Below are positions 1 to 11,700 of a stretch of DNA of 64,000 nucleotides, piece by piece. Every line of letters starts with the position of its first letter. Position 1 is the first letter of the stretch. The notes beneath the pieces were generated by a model. That model saw nothing but the letters and a program-made list of their open reading frames with translations, ran no database searches and was not told the origin of the DNA. The DNA comes from Podocnemis expansa (lineage: Eukaryota > Chordata > Testudines > Podocnemididae), in contig ML681990.1 in NCBI GenBank assembly GCA_007922195.1, forward strand, positions 39,445,557 through 39,509,556, written 5' to 3'. The translations under genes and the position numbers were made by a program.

Positions 1-38
1 AGAACCCTTTCCTGTTATCCTTCACATCCCTTGCTAGC

Positions 39-407
39 TCAACTCCAGTTAACACTCTCCAAAAACTTTCCGGATTGCCTGTGCCCTGCTATATTGCACT
101 CCCAGCAGATGTCAGGGTAATTGAAATCCCCCATGAGAACCAGGGCCAGCGATCTAGAAACTTCTGCCTGTTGTCCATAGAATGCCTCATCCACCTCCTT
201 CTCCTGGACTGAAGGTCTATAGAAGACACCTACCACAACATCTCCCTTGTTGCCCTCCCCTCTAAACTTAACCCACAGACTTTCAGCTGGTTCATTTCCA
301 CTTCCATAATGGAGCTCTGAGCAGTCATAAAGTTCTTTTACATATAGCGCTACTCCGCCCCTTCTTTTTCCCTGCCTGTCCTTCCTGAACAATTTATGCC
401 CATCCAT
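39..407 (-). pseudogene. CR1 ORF2, endonuclease N-terminal portion
   Basis: 122 residues: [20 protein letters not shown], then [20 protein letters not shown] and [15 protein letters not shown]. The GDFN block is the APE-type endonuclease motif of CR1 ORF2. A stop lies upstream of the Met in the same frame and another at the end, so it is a degraded fragment. Further ORF2 sequence would lie beyond position 1. Confidence 0.85.
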
Positions 408-805
408 GGCAGAGCTCCAGTCATGTTAGCTGTCCCACCATGTCTCTGTTATTCCAATTATATCATAGTTACCTGTCTGTGCCAGTATTACCAATTCTTC
501 CTGCTTGTTACCCAGGCTCTTCACATTTGTGTGTAGGCACCTAAAACACCAGGCCGATTGCCCTACTTTCCCCTGTCGATTTTCAGTTCTATTGCATCTA
601 CCTCATCGCATTTTCTCCCAGTGTTCTCCTTCCCCACTCGCCTCAGGTATTAAGGCTTCATTGGGACACCTAAGACAACTATTTGATTCCCCTCCACACT
701 CCCATGTTCCAATTACCCTCTTTTATCTGTAGTATTACAGTCCTGCCCCCCCACCTCCCGAGTTCCATCCCTTCTTCCAGGTCTTCCACATTGTGACTTA
801 TCGGT

Positions 806-1934
806 TTAGGTCGCCTTCCCCCTTCCAGCCTGGTTTAAAGCTTTCCTCGCTAGGTTAGCCAGTCTGCATCCGAATATGCTTTTCCCCTTCCTCAACAGGT
901 GGAGTCCGTCTCTGCGTAGCAGTCCTTCTTCCTGGAACAGCACCCCATGGTCAAGGAAGCCAAAGCCCTCCTGATGACACTGTCTTTGTAGCCAGGCATT
1001 TACTTCCAGGACGCGTCTGTCTTTGCTCAGTCCCCTACCCTTGACCAGAAGGATCGAGGAGAACACCACCTGTTCCCTGAACTCCTTCATCTGCTCTTCC
1101 AGAGCCCTGTAGTTGCTGCAGAGGATCACCTCTTGCAGTATCATTGGTTCCCACATGGATGAGTAGCGTGGGATAGTAGTTAGAGGGGCCGATGATTCTC
1201 GACAATCCCTCCGTAATGTCTCGGATATGGGCCCGTGGCAGGCAGCACACCTCCCACGAAGCCTTGTCAGGGTGACAGATGAGCGTCTCCGACCCCCTCG
1301 AAAAAGAGTCCCCAACCACCACAACCTGATGTTTTCTCCTGGGTGTGGTGGATGTGATCCTCCCAGCCTCAGGGGTGCATGGCGTCTCCTCTTCCACCTC
1401 ATCCATCATCTCTAGCACGACGTAACATTTCTTCACCACAGCGGAAGGTGGGGTGGGAGCAGGGGTGGAGCACTGTCTGCTGCCAGAGGTAACCAGCTGT
1501 CAGTGTCCTCCCTGTGCCATAGACATCCCGTTCTTCTCCAGTGGTGTGACAGTAGCCTTCAGCACCTGGATAATATCCTCATTCTTGCATGTCTCCTCGT
1601 GGATGCTGTCGAGGAACTTCTTCAGGTCACGGATACTCCTTAGCCTAGACACCTCCTCTTGTAACTCTCCCACCTGCCTCCTGAGAGATTCCACCAGAAG
1701 GCACCTGTCACATTCATTCATTTCGCCAGCCTGGTTGTCTGCGAGTGGGAGCTGCGGGCTGCAGTCCCTGCAAATCCACACCAGGATCTGGGTAGCGATA
1801 TCCACGGTCAGTGTGTGTGTCTGGATACAGGCACTGGTGGAGGAGACAGAAGGGGTGCTGGCACTAGCAGTGCAACTCGTCTTCACCATCGTGGCTTCAT
1901 GAACTCCTCCCCTCTCAAACTCCCTTGTTCGCAA
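806..1934 (-). pseudogene. CR1 ORF1 protein (coiled coil + SGNH/esterase-like domain), frameshifted
   Basis: The N-terminal part (1934 to 1500) has Cys-rich and heptad segments: ICRDC, then ECDRCLLVESLRRQVGELQE, a likely coiled coil. The middle (1439 to 1035) carries VVVGDSFSRGSETL and LLIHVGTNDTARGDP, the GDS and GxND blocks of the SGNH hydrolase fold known in CR1 ORF1. The C-terminal part (to 806) reads VNAWLQRQCHQEGFGFLDHG, then RRDGLHLLRKGKSIFG, with the DGLHL block that normally holds the catalytic Asp/His. The parts are in different frames, so the copy is dead. Confidence 0.82.
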
Positions 1935-2290
1935 GCCCTCCCTGCTTGCTCAGCCACTGGCTTTTAAGGCCTCCTCCCTAGGTCAGTCCTTGCCCCTCAT
2001 TAAGCATACATGGGAAGGCTGATCAAAAGGCTGATCAAAGGTGAGCAGGGAACAATGGTACAAACAGCCCCCGGACAATCACGCAATCACAGTCCCAGTT
2101 CACACAGTAACTGACAAATAGCAGAAATCACCTGTAGGGATAGACACAAACACACAGGCAGCAATTCACTCACCCAAGTTTTGCTCTCTCCCTTGGTTCT
2201 TCAGCTAGGGGATCACCTTCATCTCCTTCTCAGGGCTTCACCAACTCCTTCCCTCTCAAACTCCGCTGTTTGCAGTCCTCTGTTCACAAG

Positions 2291-2698
2291 ATAAGATACT
2301 GCAAATGGATGCCAATGTAATTGATGACTGAAGGTTGACTCAAAGACTGTAGTTGACTTTAGTGGGATTTGAAGCAAGCTCTTAATCTACTTTACTGATT
2401 CATGAAAATCACTTTTGGAGTGGTTCTGTGGAGTTTTGATGGGAGCCTTTCCTGGTGGTCCTTGAAATGAAATGTATGGAGAAACAAAAAGTGAGAGTCT
2501 AATAGGTACTGCAGGAGTAGGTGGTGCATGAAAGAATATTTCTCTTATGCAGTAGTCCTTAAAAGGAAAAATTGGAGAATCAATGCACTGATTATCAAAT
2601 GAATTAGTTTTTTTTTTTAATGTTTCAAACTGAACATCATTTCTGCCTGAAATGGAGTCTAATAATATAACATGGGTGGTTTGTTCTTTGTTTAACAG
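2291..2698. other. Intron sequence before the first ERBIN exon
   Basis: About 400 bp of AT-rich intron between the CR1 5' end and the splice acceptor at 2697-2698. I see no gene or recognised repeat. Confidence 0.6.
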
Positions 2699-2777
2699 GC
2701 ATACAGGAGTTTCCAGAAAACATCAAAAACTGTAAAGTTCTGGCAGTTGTTGAGGCCAGTGTAAATCCAATTTCAAA
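2699..2777 (+). CDS. ERBIN: ERBIN exon a (leucine-rich repeats)
   Basis: Acceptor ...tttaacag and donor gtaagt. It reads (G)[14 protein letters not shown]... ending in VNPIS plus AA of a split Lys codon. It falls in the repeat domain, near human residue 138-165 by memory. The first codon is completed by a G from an upstream exon not in the window. Confidence 0.93.
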
Positions 2778-5700
2778 GTAAGTGCATTTTTTCATTTTGA
2801 TGACAAAATCTTAATGTGTGGGGGTGTGTGTGTGGGGGGGGGGTTGTACATGGACCTGATAGTGCCCCCATTGTTAAAGGTGGCCAGCAGTTTCCATTGT
2901 AAGATGCTTTTATTTCCAGTTGGTTACAACTTTGTCAAACATTAAGTCAGGGTTTGGGGGTGGTGGTGTGGGATGGCTCCCTGGTCCCCATGGGTTTTTA
3001 GCAGTGGTTCCTAATCTGTGGTCCAGGGACCCTTGGGGGTCCACAGAGTTATTGCAAGGGGTCCATGAATACATCCAGTCCCAGTCACTACCAACCACTG
3101 GCAGGTGGCCTGGGCCCGATTTGGTCCCAGCAGCTGCTAGCCAAATCCATGTTGGAGAGTGTTCTAAATAAATTTTATTTCCCTGCTTTGGGCAGCCACA
3201 CCCTGGATGTGTCCTGACCCCTTGGGAGCAGGTGGGGCCATGAACTGCACTCCCCTTCTGCAGCACTACTGCCTGCAGTCGCTCCCTGAGAACAACTATT
3301 ATCATTTGGCGGTCCATGAAATTTTTGTTATATTAAAAAGGGGTCTTCGTACTCGGAAAGGTTGGGAACCACTTGTTTTTAGTCTGGCTTCTAGCTCAAT
3401 TATGGAAATGCAATGGAGGAGTGTCCTCTGGTGACCAGTATTAAAACTGCTGGTACCTAGCTGGGAGCCAGTTTTGTTGAGCCCTGTTTTAACAGTTCAG
3501 GCTGAAATTTTATAAGTTGGATGATTGCCTCATGTTGAGCTTGATTATGGCTTCAGCAAAGACAATTCAGCCATTTCTAAGAACCAGGTTAGAGGAACAG
3601 TATTTATTTGCTCATGATTAAAAAACTAACGTGAAACTGAATTCTTACAATTGTTTCATTGAGATGCTCTAGTGCCCTCATGGTTTGGAGCAGGAACTTC
3701 AATTTCAGCAGGAAGGTGGAATGATCCTGACACCAGGCTATACCATTGATATGAAAAATCTGTTCAACTTTGTTCAAGTTATAAGTTTTTGAAAAACTGT
3801 ATTTGCTACAAGAAATATAATAATAATTAATGCATAGGAGTAACTTGTGAAAATTGGCAAGTAAGTTCTCCAGAGAGTCCTGCACTACTTAGGCCCAAGC
3901 CTAAGGCTGCAGACACTGTGCAGGACTTTCCCTGTAATTGGTGCTGCTGGCTGCTACAGTTGTCTGACACTGGAACTAAGAACAGTGAACAGTCCCGTCA
4001 GTATGGAGGGGAGGAAGCAGCTTGACTGAAATGCAGAGGGGACAAAAAAAATGAATAAGGGTAGAGAGAGCGAGTGGCTTGGGACAAGGAGCTGATTGGG
4101 GAAAAGACTTGGCCAAGGAGCTTGAAGCGTTTGAGAGAGAAGTATGTCTGGTATAGGGAGAGGTTGGAGAAGGCTAGTTGAAATGGTTAAACTTGGAGGG
4201 GAATTGGGCACTAGATTTTGTGCTCATAAGAACATACTCCCCAGTGGAATCTGGAACTAAACCCAGGATTGGATGTCCACTGTCAGCAAATAGCTGCTGA
4301 TCTCTAGAGGAGTGGTTCTCGACCATTTGCAAGTCACAACATTCTTGGTGACATATCATGATCCTACAGGACATGCCGACCCCTCCCCCCAATGAATACA
4401 GCCTTCTGCATAGCTCTCTGTGGCATATTTACTGCTGTGCCTTCTTTAATTTCTAGTCCCCTAAAAAGATGAGTGGAGATGTAGATCCCCTTGAAAATTT
4501 TAGACAGTCTAATACAGGTTGAAAACTACTGCCATTCCAACCCCCTGGCGAACCCCTTAGCAAATTTTGTGAATCCCCTGGGGTCTCTGGACCACAGGTT
4601 TTAAACTACTGATTTAGAGGGTGGTCTAGGTAAAGGATGATACAACCTACTACTGTGCTTTATAATATATTTTTTTTTTTTTAGCTCAAGTGGCACAGAC
4701 CTGTGCTGTGGATCTATGGGTTTTGGCCCTTAGGTGTCAGCATAGTTTTCACAGGGTGGGATTTTTGGGGATTTCTTTTTTCTGTTTTTTTTAATTTCTT
4801 TTTTTTAAGAACACTCGCAAGCAAACAATTAACATTAAAACCATGTTTATGTTGCAAAGTCAAGCACTCAGAAGTAAAGGAACGTAACCTGGGCAATGTT
4901 AATTCTTCCCTTTCGTACATGTGCATTATACTGCAGTCTTTATATGGTCTAGCCCTGTTCTTCTGTCTCTTTGAGAGCACAGGATGGACAGTGCTCTGGA
5001 AACTTATCAGTGCTGTGGAATGAACGAGGTTGCTTTCTGTGGGACCTCTGCTTCATTTGGGCAGGATTTGGAAGGAGTGGAGTGAATGAGGCAGTAGGAA
5101 GATGTGTAGTGAATGCTGAAGAGAATGAGCATTATGGCTGTCAGTTGAATGTTACCCTAAAAACCTGGATTCTTTCTCTGCTTCTGCTCGGTGATTCTTG
5201 TGTGATGCTAAGCAAGTTACTTAAACCAAACTTCCCCCAGGTGCTTACTAATTGTGTTCCTCACTTCTGGGTGCTGGACTTCAGATCCTTTGAGTACTCA
5301 CAGCTGCAACAGGCCAGATCACAGATAGAGCCCTGCACAGATACAAATACGTGGATCCGCATCCGACCTGCATCCACAAGAAATGGTCTGCAGATATGTG
5401 TGTTCTCCTTCGAGTGCCTGCTCACATGCTCTCCAATTAGGTGTGTGTGCATGCATCGTGCAATCGTGCACAGCTGCCAGAAAGTTTGTCCCTCGCTGTC
5501 CGGTCCCTGTCAGGATCGATGAGCCCCCTAGAGTCCTGCCTCTATAATCCCCTTTATATGGGCTCACCGACTGTTAACCGCCTCAGTTCCTTCTTCCTGC
5601 CGTGACAGCCAGTCAGAGAGCAGACTTGTCAGTCTCCAGGAGACTTCCCTAGCTAGTTCTTTTAGACTTTTATTTTTTCTGTTTTCAGTGTAGTGTGAAT

Positions 5701-8700
5701 CAAAATTTTTTTATTAGTGTTGAGTGTGGGGCTGTCTTTGATCCTCCTGAGCCGCCCTGGGCTGGGGTATGCCGCGATCTCCTGGCTTTAAGGCCTGTAG
5801 TGTATGCCACAGGCATATGCCCAAGAGTAACCCTCATATTACTGGCCTTGCGTGCCTGGGTGAAGGACATTTATCGGCTAGGTGCCAGATTTGTAAAGCC
5901 TTCTGCCCCCGTACGAGAAAGGAAAGAGCAAGAAGGATAAAGCTCTTGCTAATGGAGACAGTGCTGAAACCTCCTGCCAGTACACCGAAGCAGTCCACTG
6001 CTTCCCGTGCCTGCTCAGACCCACTCTGCAGCGAGCACTAACAGCTCCGGGGTGAAGTTGGGGCTTGATGCGGAACACCGCAAAACTTCGGGGCAGAGGC
6101 CAGCAGACAGGCACCGATCCCAGTCCCTGGTAGCCAGAAAAAAGCACCAGGTAGACCGCGGCAGATCGCTGGAGCCCAAAAAAGCGACGGTAAAGCCGCG
6201 CTCGGCCCTGTGCAGCTCCATGGCGCTGAGGTCGACACCAGTGCTGGCGGTTGAGCCCGCCCCGACATGTGCACAGGCGAGCCCGGCACCAAGCATGTCA
6301 GCTGGGGCAGAGGAGGAGGTGGACATGTTTAGCTCCCCCCTCCACTCCCGATACCTACGAGGTGGCAAGGGACCTCATAGAGGCTACGATACCGCCTCCT
6401 TCGGTGCGGCGAGCTTCACCCGCCCCAGCCCCCGCCTGTTCACGGGGCAAACCCACTCTGTTGCCTCACCCCTCCTCTCAGCACCGGACTGCAAAAACAG
6501 CCCAAGTAGAGGCACAGTGGCCCCCTGGGAACCACTCCCTTCCTACCAGTGATGTTGATTATGGGCATTTGCAAACCTCTAGGTCATGATCACAGTCGCA
6601 GCAGCGTGAGCTCCTGTCTCAGCCTTTCCCAATGCCCTGGATGCCTAACTGGCCCTTCTGGACCCCCTGGTTGGGCCACCAGACCCGGGGCTCCTACCCA
6701 GCATACCCTACATATGGGCCGGTCGGGGAGGAGCGAACGAACACTGATATGGGTCCAACTCTATGATCAGGGGACTCATTAGCACATCATAAAAACCAGG
6801 GTCAGCTCAAAACTATGTCACGGCCTGTGCCTGACATGGACTCAGATACAGGGGCTGAGAACATGGACCTGAGAGGTACCATATTGTCTGAACCTGACTT
6901 CAGAGATCAAACTGTCTCTAGGGGCTCCCCCTCCCCACCTCAGGACGATGCTGTCACCGGGTCCTCTGTTACAACCCCGGTGGAGGACAACCGGGCTTAC
7001 CAGGATCTCCTTTGGAGGATAGCTCAAGGTTTGGGTTTAGAGGTATCAGAGGTCACCGAGGTCTCCTCTGATCCTATGGTGGACATCTTATCAACCTCCG
7101 GTCCATCTAGGGTGTTTCTACTTCTGATTAAGACTATTGATAGATCCATGAGAGCCATCTGGCAAACACCGGCATCAGTGCGAGTAGAGCGAAAATACTT
7201 TTGTCCCGCCCAAGAGTTATGAATTTCTGTACACTCATCCCTCTCCTGGATCACTGGTGGTAGCAGCTACTAACGAAAAGGAGAGACAAGGTGCCCAAAC
7301 ACCGGCCCCTAAGTCCAGAGAAGCTAGAAGGCTGGACCTGTACGGTCAAAAGATATACTCCACAGGCAGCTTACAACTCCGCATAGCCAGTCATCAGGCC
7401 ATTTTGAACCGGTACACCTTCAGTGCCTGGAACTCCCTCGAAAAATTTTCTGGGGCTCTTGATCATAAACTTAGTAAAGATCTGACAGCGATGATAGAGG
7501 AGGGCAAGGGAGTCACCAGAGCCTCCCTCCAGGGTGCATTAGATGCAGCCGATGCAGCAGCCAGAGCTATGGCTTCTGGCATTTCCATGCACCATAGCTC
7601 ATGGCTCCAAGCATCTGGACTCCCACACGAAGTCCAACAGGTAGTGCAGGACCTACTGTTTGAAGGGCCTCCTTTTTTCTCGGAGCAGACACTCTAAGCT
7701 ACACAACCTAAAGGACTCCAGAGCCATGTTAAGATCCCTTGGCTCCCACCCCCAGAACTCACAGAGACGTCGCTTCAAACATCAGTCTCTGCCACGGCCA
7801 TTCCATAATCAAAGACAGGACTCGGGGAGGAGGAGATCAAGGTTTATTCAACATCCAGCCTCTGGGAAAAGAAGGTCATACCCCTTGGGCAGAGCTGACA
7901 GCTCATCAAAACAGGCACAGGGCCCTAAGCAAAGTTTTTGAAATTACTCATGAGGACAGCGTATCAGCATCCATGTTTCAGAACTGCTTATCTTGCTTCT
8001 ATCGTGCGTGGTCTCAGATAACTTCCGACAGATGGGTACTACGTATGATAAGACAGGGATATTCCATCCAATTCACCTTGATAGCTCTCTCCTTTCCCCC
8101 TCCCTTCCAGTCCCTCTTCAGGGACACATCTCACAAACAAATTCTGATGTCAGACGTTCGCCATTTCATGGAGCTGAGGGCGGTGGAGGAAGTCCCTGTG
8201 CGGAGAAGGGGTCAGGGATTCTATTCAAACTATTTCTTGATCCCAAAATCAAAAGGAGGTCTCAGACCAATCCTGGACCTCAGGAACCTGAATAGGTTTA
8301 TAAAGAAGCTAAAGTTTCGGATGGTAACCTTGACATCCATTATTTCCTCTCTGAACCACTGAGATTGGTACGCTGCCCTCGACTTGCGTGACACTTATTT
8401 CCACATCTCAGTTGCCCAGGAACATAGAAAGTTCTTCAGGTTTAAGGTGGGTGATAACCCCTTTCAATTCACAGTCCTTCCCTTTGGCCTCTCCACAGCA
8501 CCAAAAGTCTTCACGCAGTGCATGGCAGTTGTGGTAGCGTTCCTCAGATGAAACAGGGTACACATCTTCCCCTATCTCGACGATTGGCTGGTGAGAGGGT
8601 CGTCCAGAGAGCAGGTGATATCTCACTTGGCAATGATAAGAAACCTTCTCGATGACCTAGGCCTGCTCATAAACGAGGAGAAGTCAGTCTTGATTCCAAC

Positions 8701-11700
8701 CCAGAAAATAGAATTCATTGGTGCCAACATCGACTCAACCCCCCAACGCTTCCACAACATGGCCACCCTAATCAACGACATATCCGTTTTCCCAATGTCA
8801 GTGGCTTGGACTTGTCTCCGCTTGCTGGGGCATTTTGTGGCATGCACCTCTGTGGTCAAACATGCCAGGCTACACTTAAGACCTCTTCAAATGTGGCTCA
8901 GAACTGTTTTCCATCTTTCCAGACACCCATTGGACTGCATTATTACGGTCCCCCCCACGTATCTTGGACTCCTTACAGTGGTGGCTAAACCAGAGAACTG
9001 TGTGTGCAGGGGTCCCCTTTTCCACCGACCTACCCTCAAAGGTACTAGTAACAGACGCGTCGGACATCGGATGGGGGGCTCAGCCTGAAAGGAGAAGGAC
9101 TATTTGTCTCCACTGTTAAAGTCCACCTGGCCGCCATCGCGGCCTTCCACAATCCTGTCAGGAAGCTCTCTCTTTTCTCTCATCCGATGGTGCACAGGTT
9201 TATGAAGGGATTATGCAGGAGTTTTCCCCAGGTAAATAGACCACTCCCACAATGGGATCTGAATTTAGTTTTATGGGCGATAACACGTGCCCCCTTCAAG
9301 CCGCTGGCTGCATGCTCAGACCTCTACTTATCGTGGAAGGTGGCCTTTCTAGTAGCAATCACGTCGGCCAGAAGGGTCTCTGAACTACAAGCACTCACGA
9401 CCGACCCACTGTACACGGTATTCTTTAAAGATAAAAGTACGCATTCGCCCACACCCAGCCTTTCTGCCAAAGGTGGTGTCGGCTTTTCACTGTAACCAGG
9501 ACATCTATCTCCCAGTTTTTTATCTGAAACCCCACGCCTCGGATAGGGAGCAGGTGCTCCACTCGCTGGATGTAAGGAGGGCCTTGGCCTTTTATGTAGA
9601 AAGGATGAAGCCATTCAGGAAATTGACTCGTCTGTTTGTTTTGGTAGCTAACAGAAAGAAAGGCTCCCCTGTTTAGTCTCAGACTATATCCAAGTGGATC
9701 ATCTCTTGCATCAAGACTTGCTACGAGCTGGCAAAGAAACCAGTCTCTCTGATAACAGCCCATTCAACTACAGCCTGTGTAACATCTACGGCCTTCCTGG
9801 CCCATGTTCCCATCCAGGAAATTTGCAAAGCGGCAACTTGGTCATCTATACATACCTTTGCAGTCCACTGTGCTATAACGTCCCATGCCAGACAGGCACT
9901 CAAAGGAGAAAGACGTTTACTAACCTTTTCCCGTAACTGTCGTTCTCTGAGAAGTGTTGCTTGCATCCACTCCAAACCCACCCACCTACTCCTCAGTCGG
10001 TGCTTCGGCAAGAAAGAACTGAGGCAGTAATGGTTGGTGAGCCCATATAAAGGGGATTATAGAGGCGGGACTCTAGGGGGCTCAGTCACCAACCCTGACA
10101 GGGAGGGGACAGCTAGGGACAGACTTTCCGGCAGCTGTGCACGATGCGCGCACACACACCTAATTGGAGTGGATGTGATCACCGCTTTCAGAGAACGACA
10201 GTTATGGAAAAAGGTTATTAACCGTCTTTGTATCCATGGATGCGGATATAATGCAGATATCCGCATATTTGCAGGGCTTTCGCTCTGTGCAGATAAAAAT
10301 ATGTGGATCTGTATCCGATCTGCATCAACAAGAAATGGTCCACGGATATCCATGTTGTATCCGCAGATGTGGATATAATGCGGATATCCACGAATATCTG
10401 TGGATTTGCAGGGCTCTAATCACAGAGAAGCTATATAATGCTAAGTACGGTGAAAAATTGTCCTAGATGTATCAAATTTGGCAGCCGATGTTAATGGAGA
10501 TGTGTTGCATATGTCCATTCCGTGTTAGGGGTGTGTGTGTGTGTCCAGTGCATTGATGCCAGAGATTTTTCTGTCATCTATAACCACAGGGTCGGCTCTA
10601 GTACACAGTGAGATGGTGAGCATGTGCATTGGAACAAGGATGTTGCCATCCCCCCCTCGCCATCTGTTTATTTTTACTGCCTGTGATGGTGCTAGAATAT
10701 CCTTTTGTCCTGCGGGGTCTCCAATTCAGTGATTTGTTGTTGTTGTTGTTGTTGTTTTGTTTTTTTTGTTTAAGTGTAGAATAGTGTTTATAGTTAAATA
10801 AGTTTAGTTTAGTCTGATGAGTTAGTTGTAGACTCTGGTTCCATGAAGGATATGGTCCTAAGGGCAGCTCCCCCATTCTTTGGCCTTCAAACCATGCATG
10901 TTTTTCAGTAACCCCTTGCCTGTGAATGATTCCCATCAGAGCTTTGTTGGAAGTGCCTTGAGGAAGCTCAGGTACGTGGTACATTTAGGATTTGTAAGCG
11001 ATTTAGACCAGGTATGAAAAAAAGACAGAGAGTAGACTTAGAGCCCTGCTGATGGAAATGACTCTTAGACCGGCTTTGAAACCAGTCCATTTGGACTTGA
11101 TGCTAAGTACATCATTGTTGGTGTGGAGTGCCTCTTTGGCACCAGATTCTTCTCAGCACCAGTCTCCGTAACTGATGTCCAATAAAAAAGCCATGGGGAA
11201 AAAAAGTCCTGTACTGGAAGAGGGTGCTCCCCAGCATTCAAGAAAGATAAGAAAGGAATGGGGGGAAATAAGTCAAGACCTTCAGTGAGCTGTTGATCTT
11301 GCCCAGATCTTATGCTGGCAGTTGCTTCACTCTCAGAGCCCCAAGTCCACCCTGAGCAGTACCCAGCACACGAGGGTCCCTTCCATGCCAGAAGCATTTC
11401 AGGCAGCTAGAGATTTATTGCTGCTCCTGATTCTGTCTACCAGTGTTGTTGGTTTTTTTTGTTTTAATGTCAAAATCCTAGATCTTGAAAATAAATTATT
11501 GTTACTGGGTTTTTTTACATATTTCTGAGGCACCTATTTCTATAGAATTTGTATGTCATCACTTTACATTTTTTACAGTCATCAGTTCTCTGAAGAAAGT
11601 GGATAAACCTACAGTCATCTGCCTCATAAATAAGTTGCTTAATTAAAAAGAATCAAGTCTGTTTTATTTCCTGGAGCACGAAATATGGACCATTTTTCAA

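Larger units (their letters stand above)
1..2290 (-). mobile_element. CR1 LINE, 5' half (5' UTR, ORF1, start of ORF2)
   Basis: Reading the minus strand from 2290: a 5' UTR, an ORF1 in three frames with a coiled coil and an esterase-like domain, then the ORF2 endonuclease start, cut by the window edge. CR1 is the main LINE of birds, turtles and crocodilians. Most CR1 copies are short 3' fragments, so a copy retaining the 5' end is less common. It lies antisense to ERBIN. The 5' border near 2290 is estimated from the last recognisable repeat of the 5' UTR. Confidence 0.85.
5401..10222 (+). mobile_element. DIRS-type retrotransposon A (4.8 kb, internally deleted)
   Basis: DIRS elements use a tyrosine recombinase instead of an integrase and make no target duplication. 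Here inverted termini are visible (5401-5602 against about 10004-10205; for example ggtgagcccatataaagg matches its reverse complement in the left end). An internal complementary region at 9882-9975 matches both joined ends. Inside come gag, RT, a stub of RNase H and the recombinase, in order. Stops, a frameshift and an internal deletion make it non-functional. It is the best preserved DIRS copy here, in the same sense as ERBIN. Confidence 0.9.
5326..10418. mobile_element. hAT-like non-autonomous element (tandem dimer) interrupted by a DIRS element
   Basis: The ends are a perfect 12-bp inverted repeat, tagagccctgca at 5326 and tgcagggctcta ending at 10418. The flanks are a perfect 8-bp direct repeat, atcacaga, at 5318-5325 and 10419-10426. 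The left 75 bp plus about 10228-10275 form one unit; 10276-10418 is a second unit with the same internal text (gatctgcatcaacaagaaatgg versus gacctgcatccacaagaaatgg). The 4.8 kb between is the DIRS insertion. Confidence 0.82.

Noticed and set aside
5318..10426. Reading the atcacaga duplication as the DIRS target duplication
   Set aside because: It flanks the outer tagagccctgca ends, 75 bp and about 200 bp away from the DIRS termini. DIRS elements are not known to duplicate their target.
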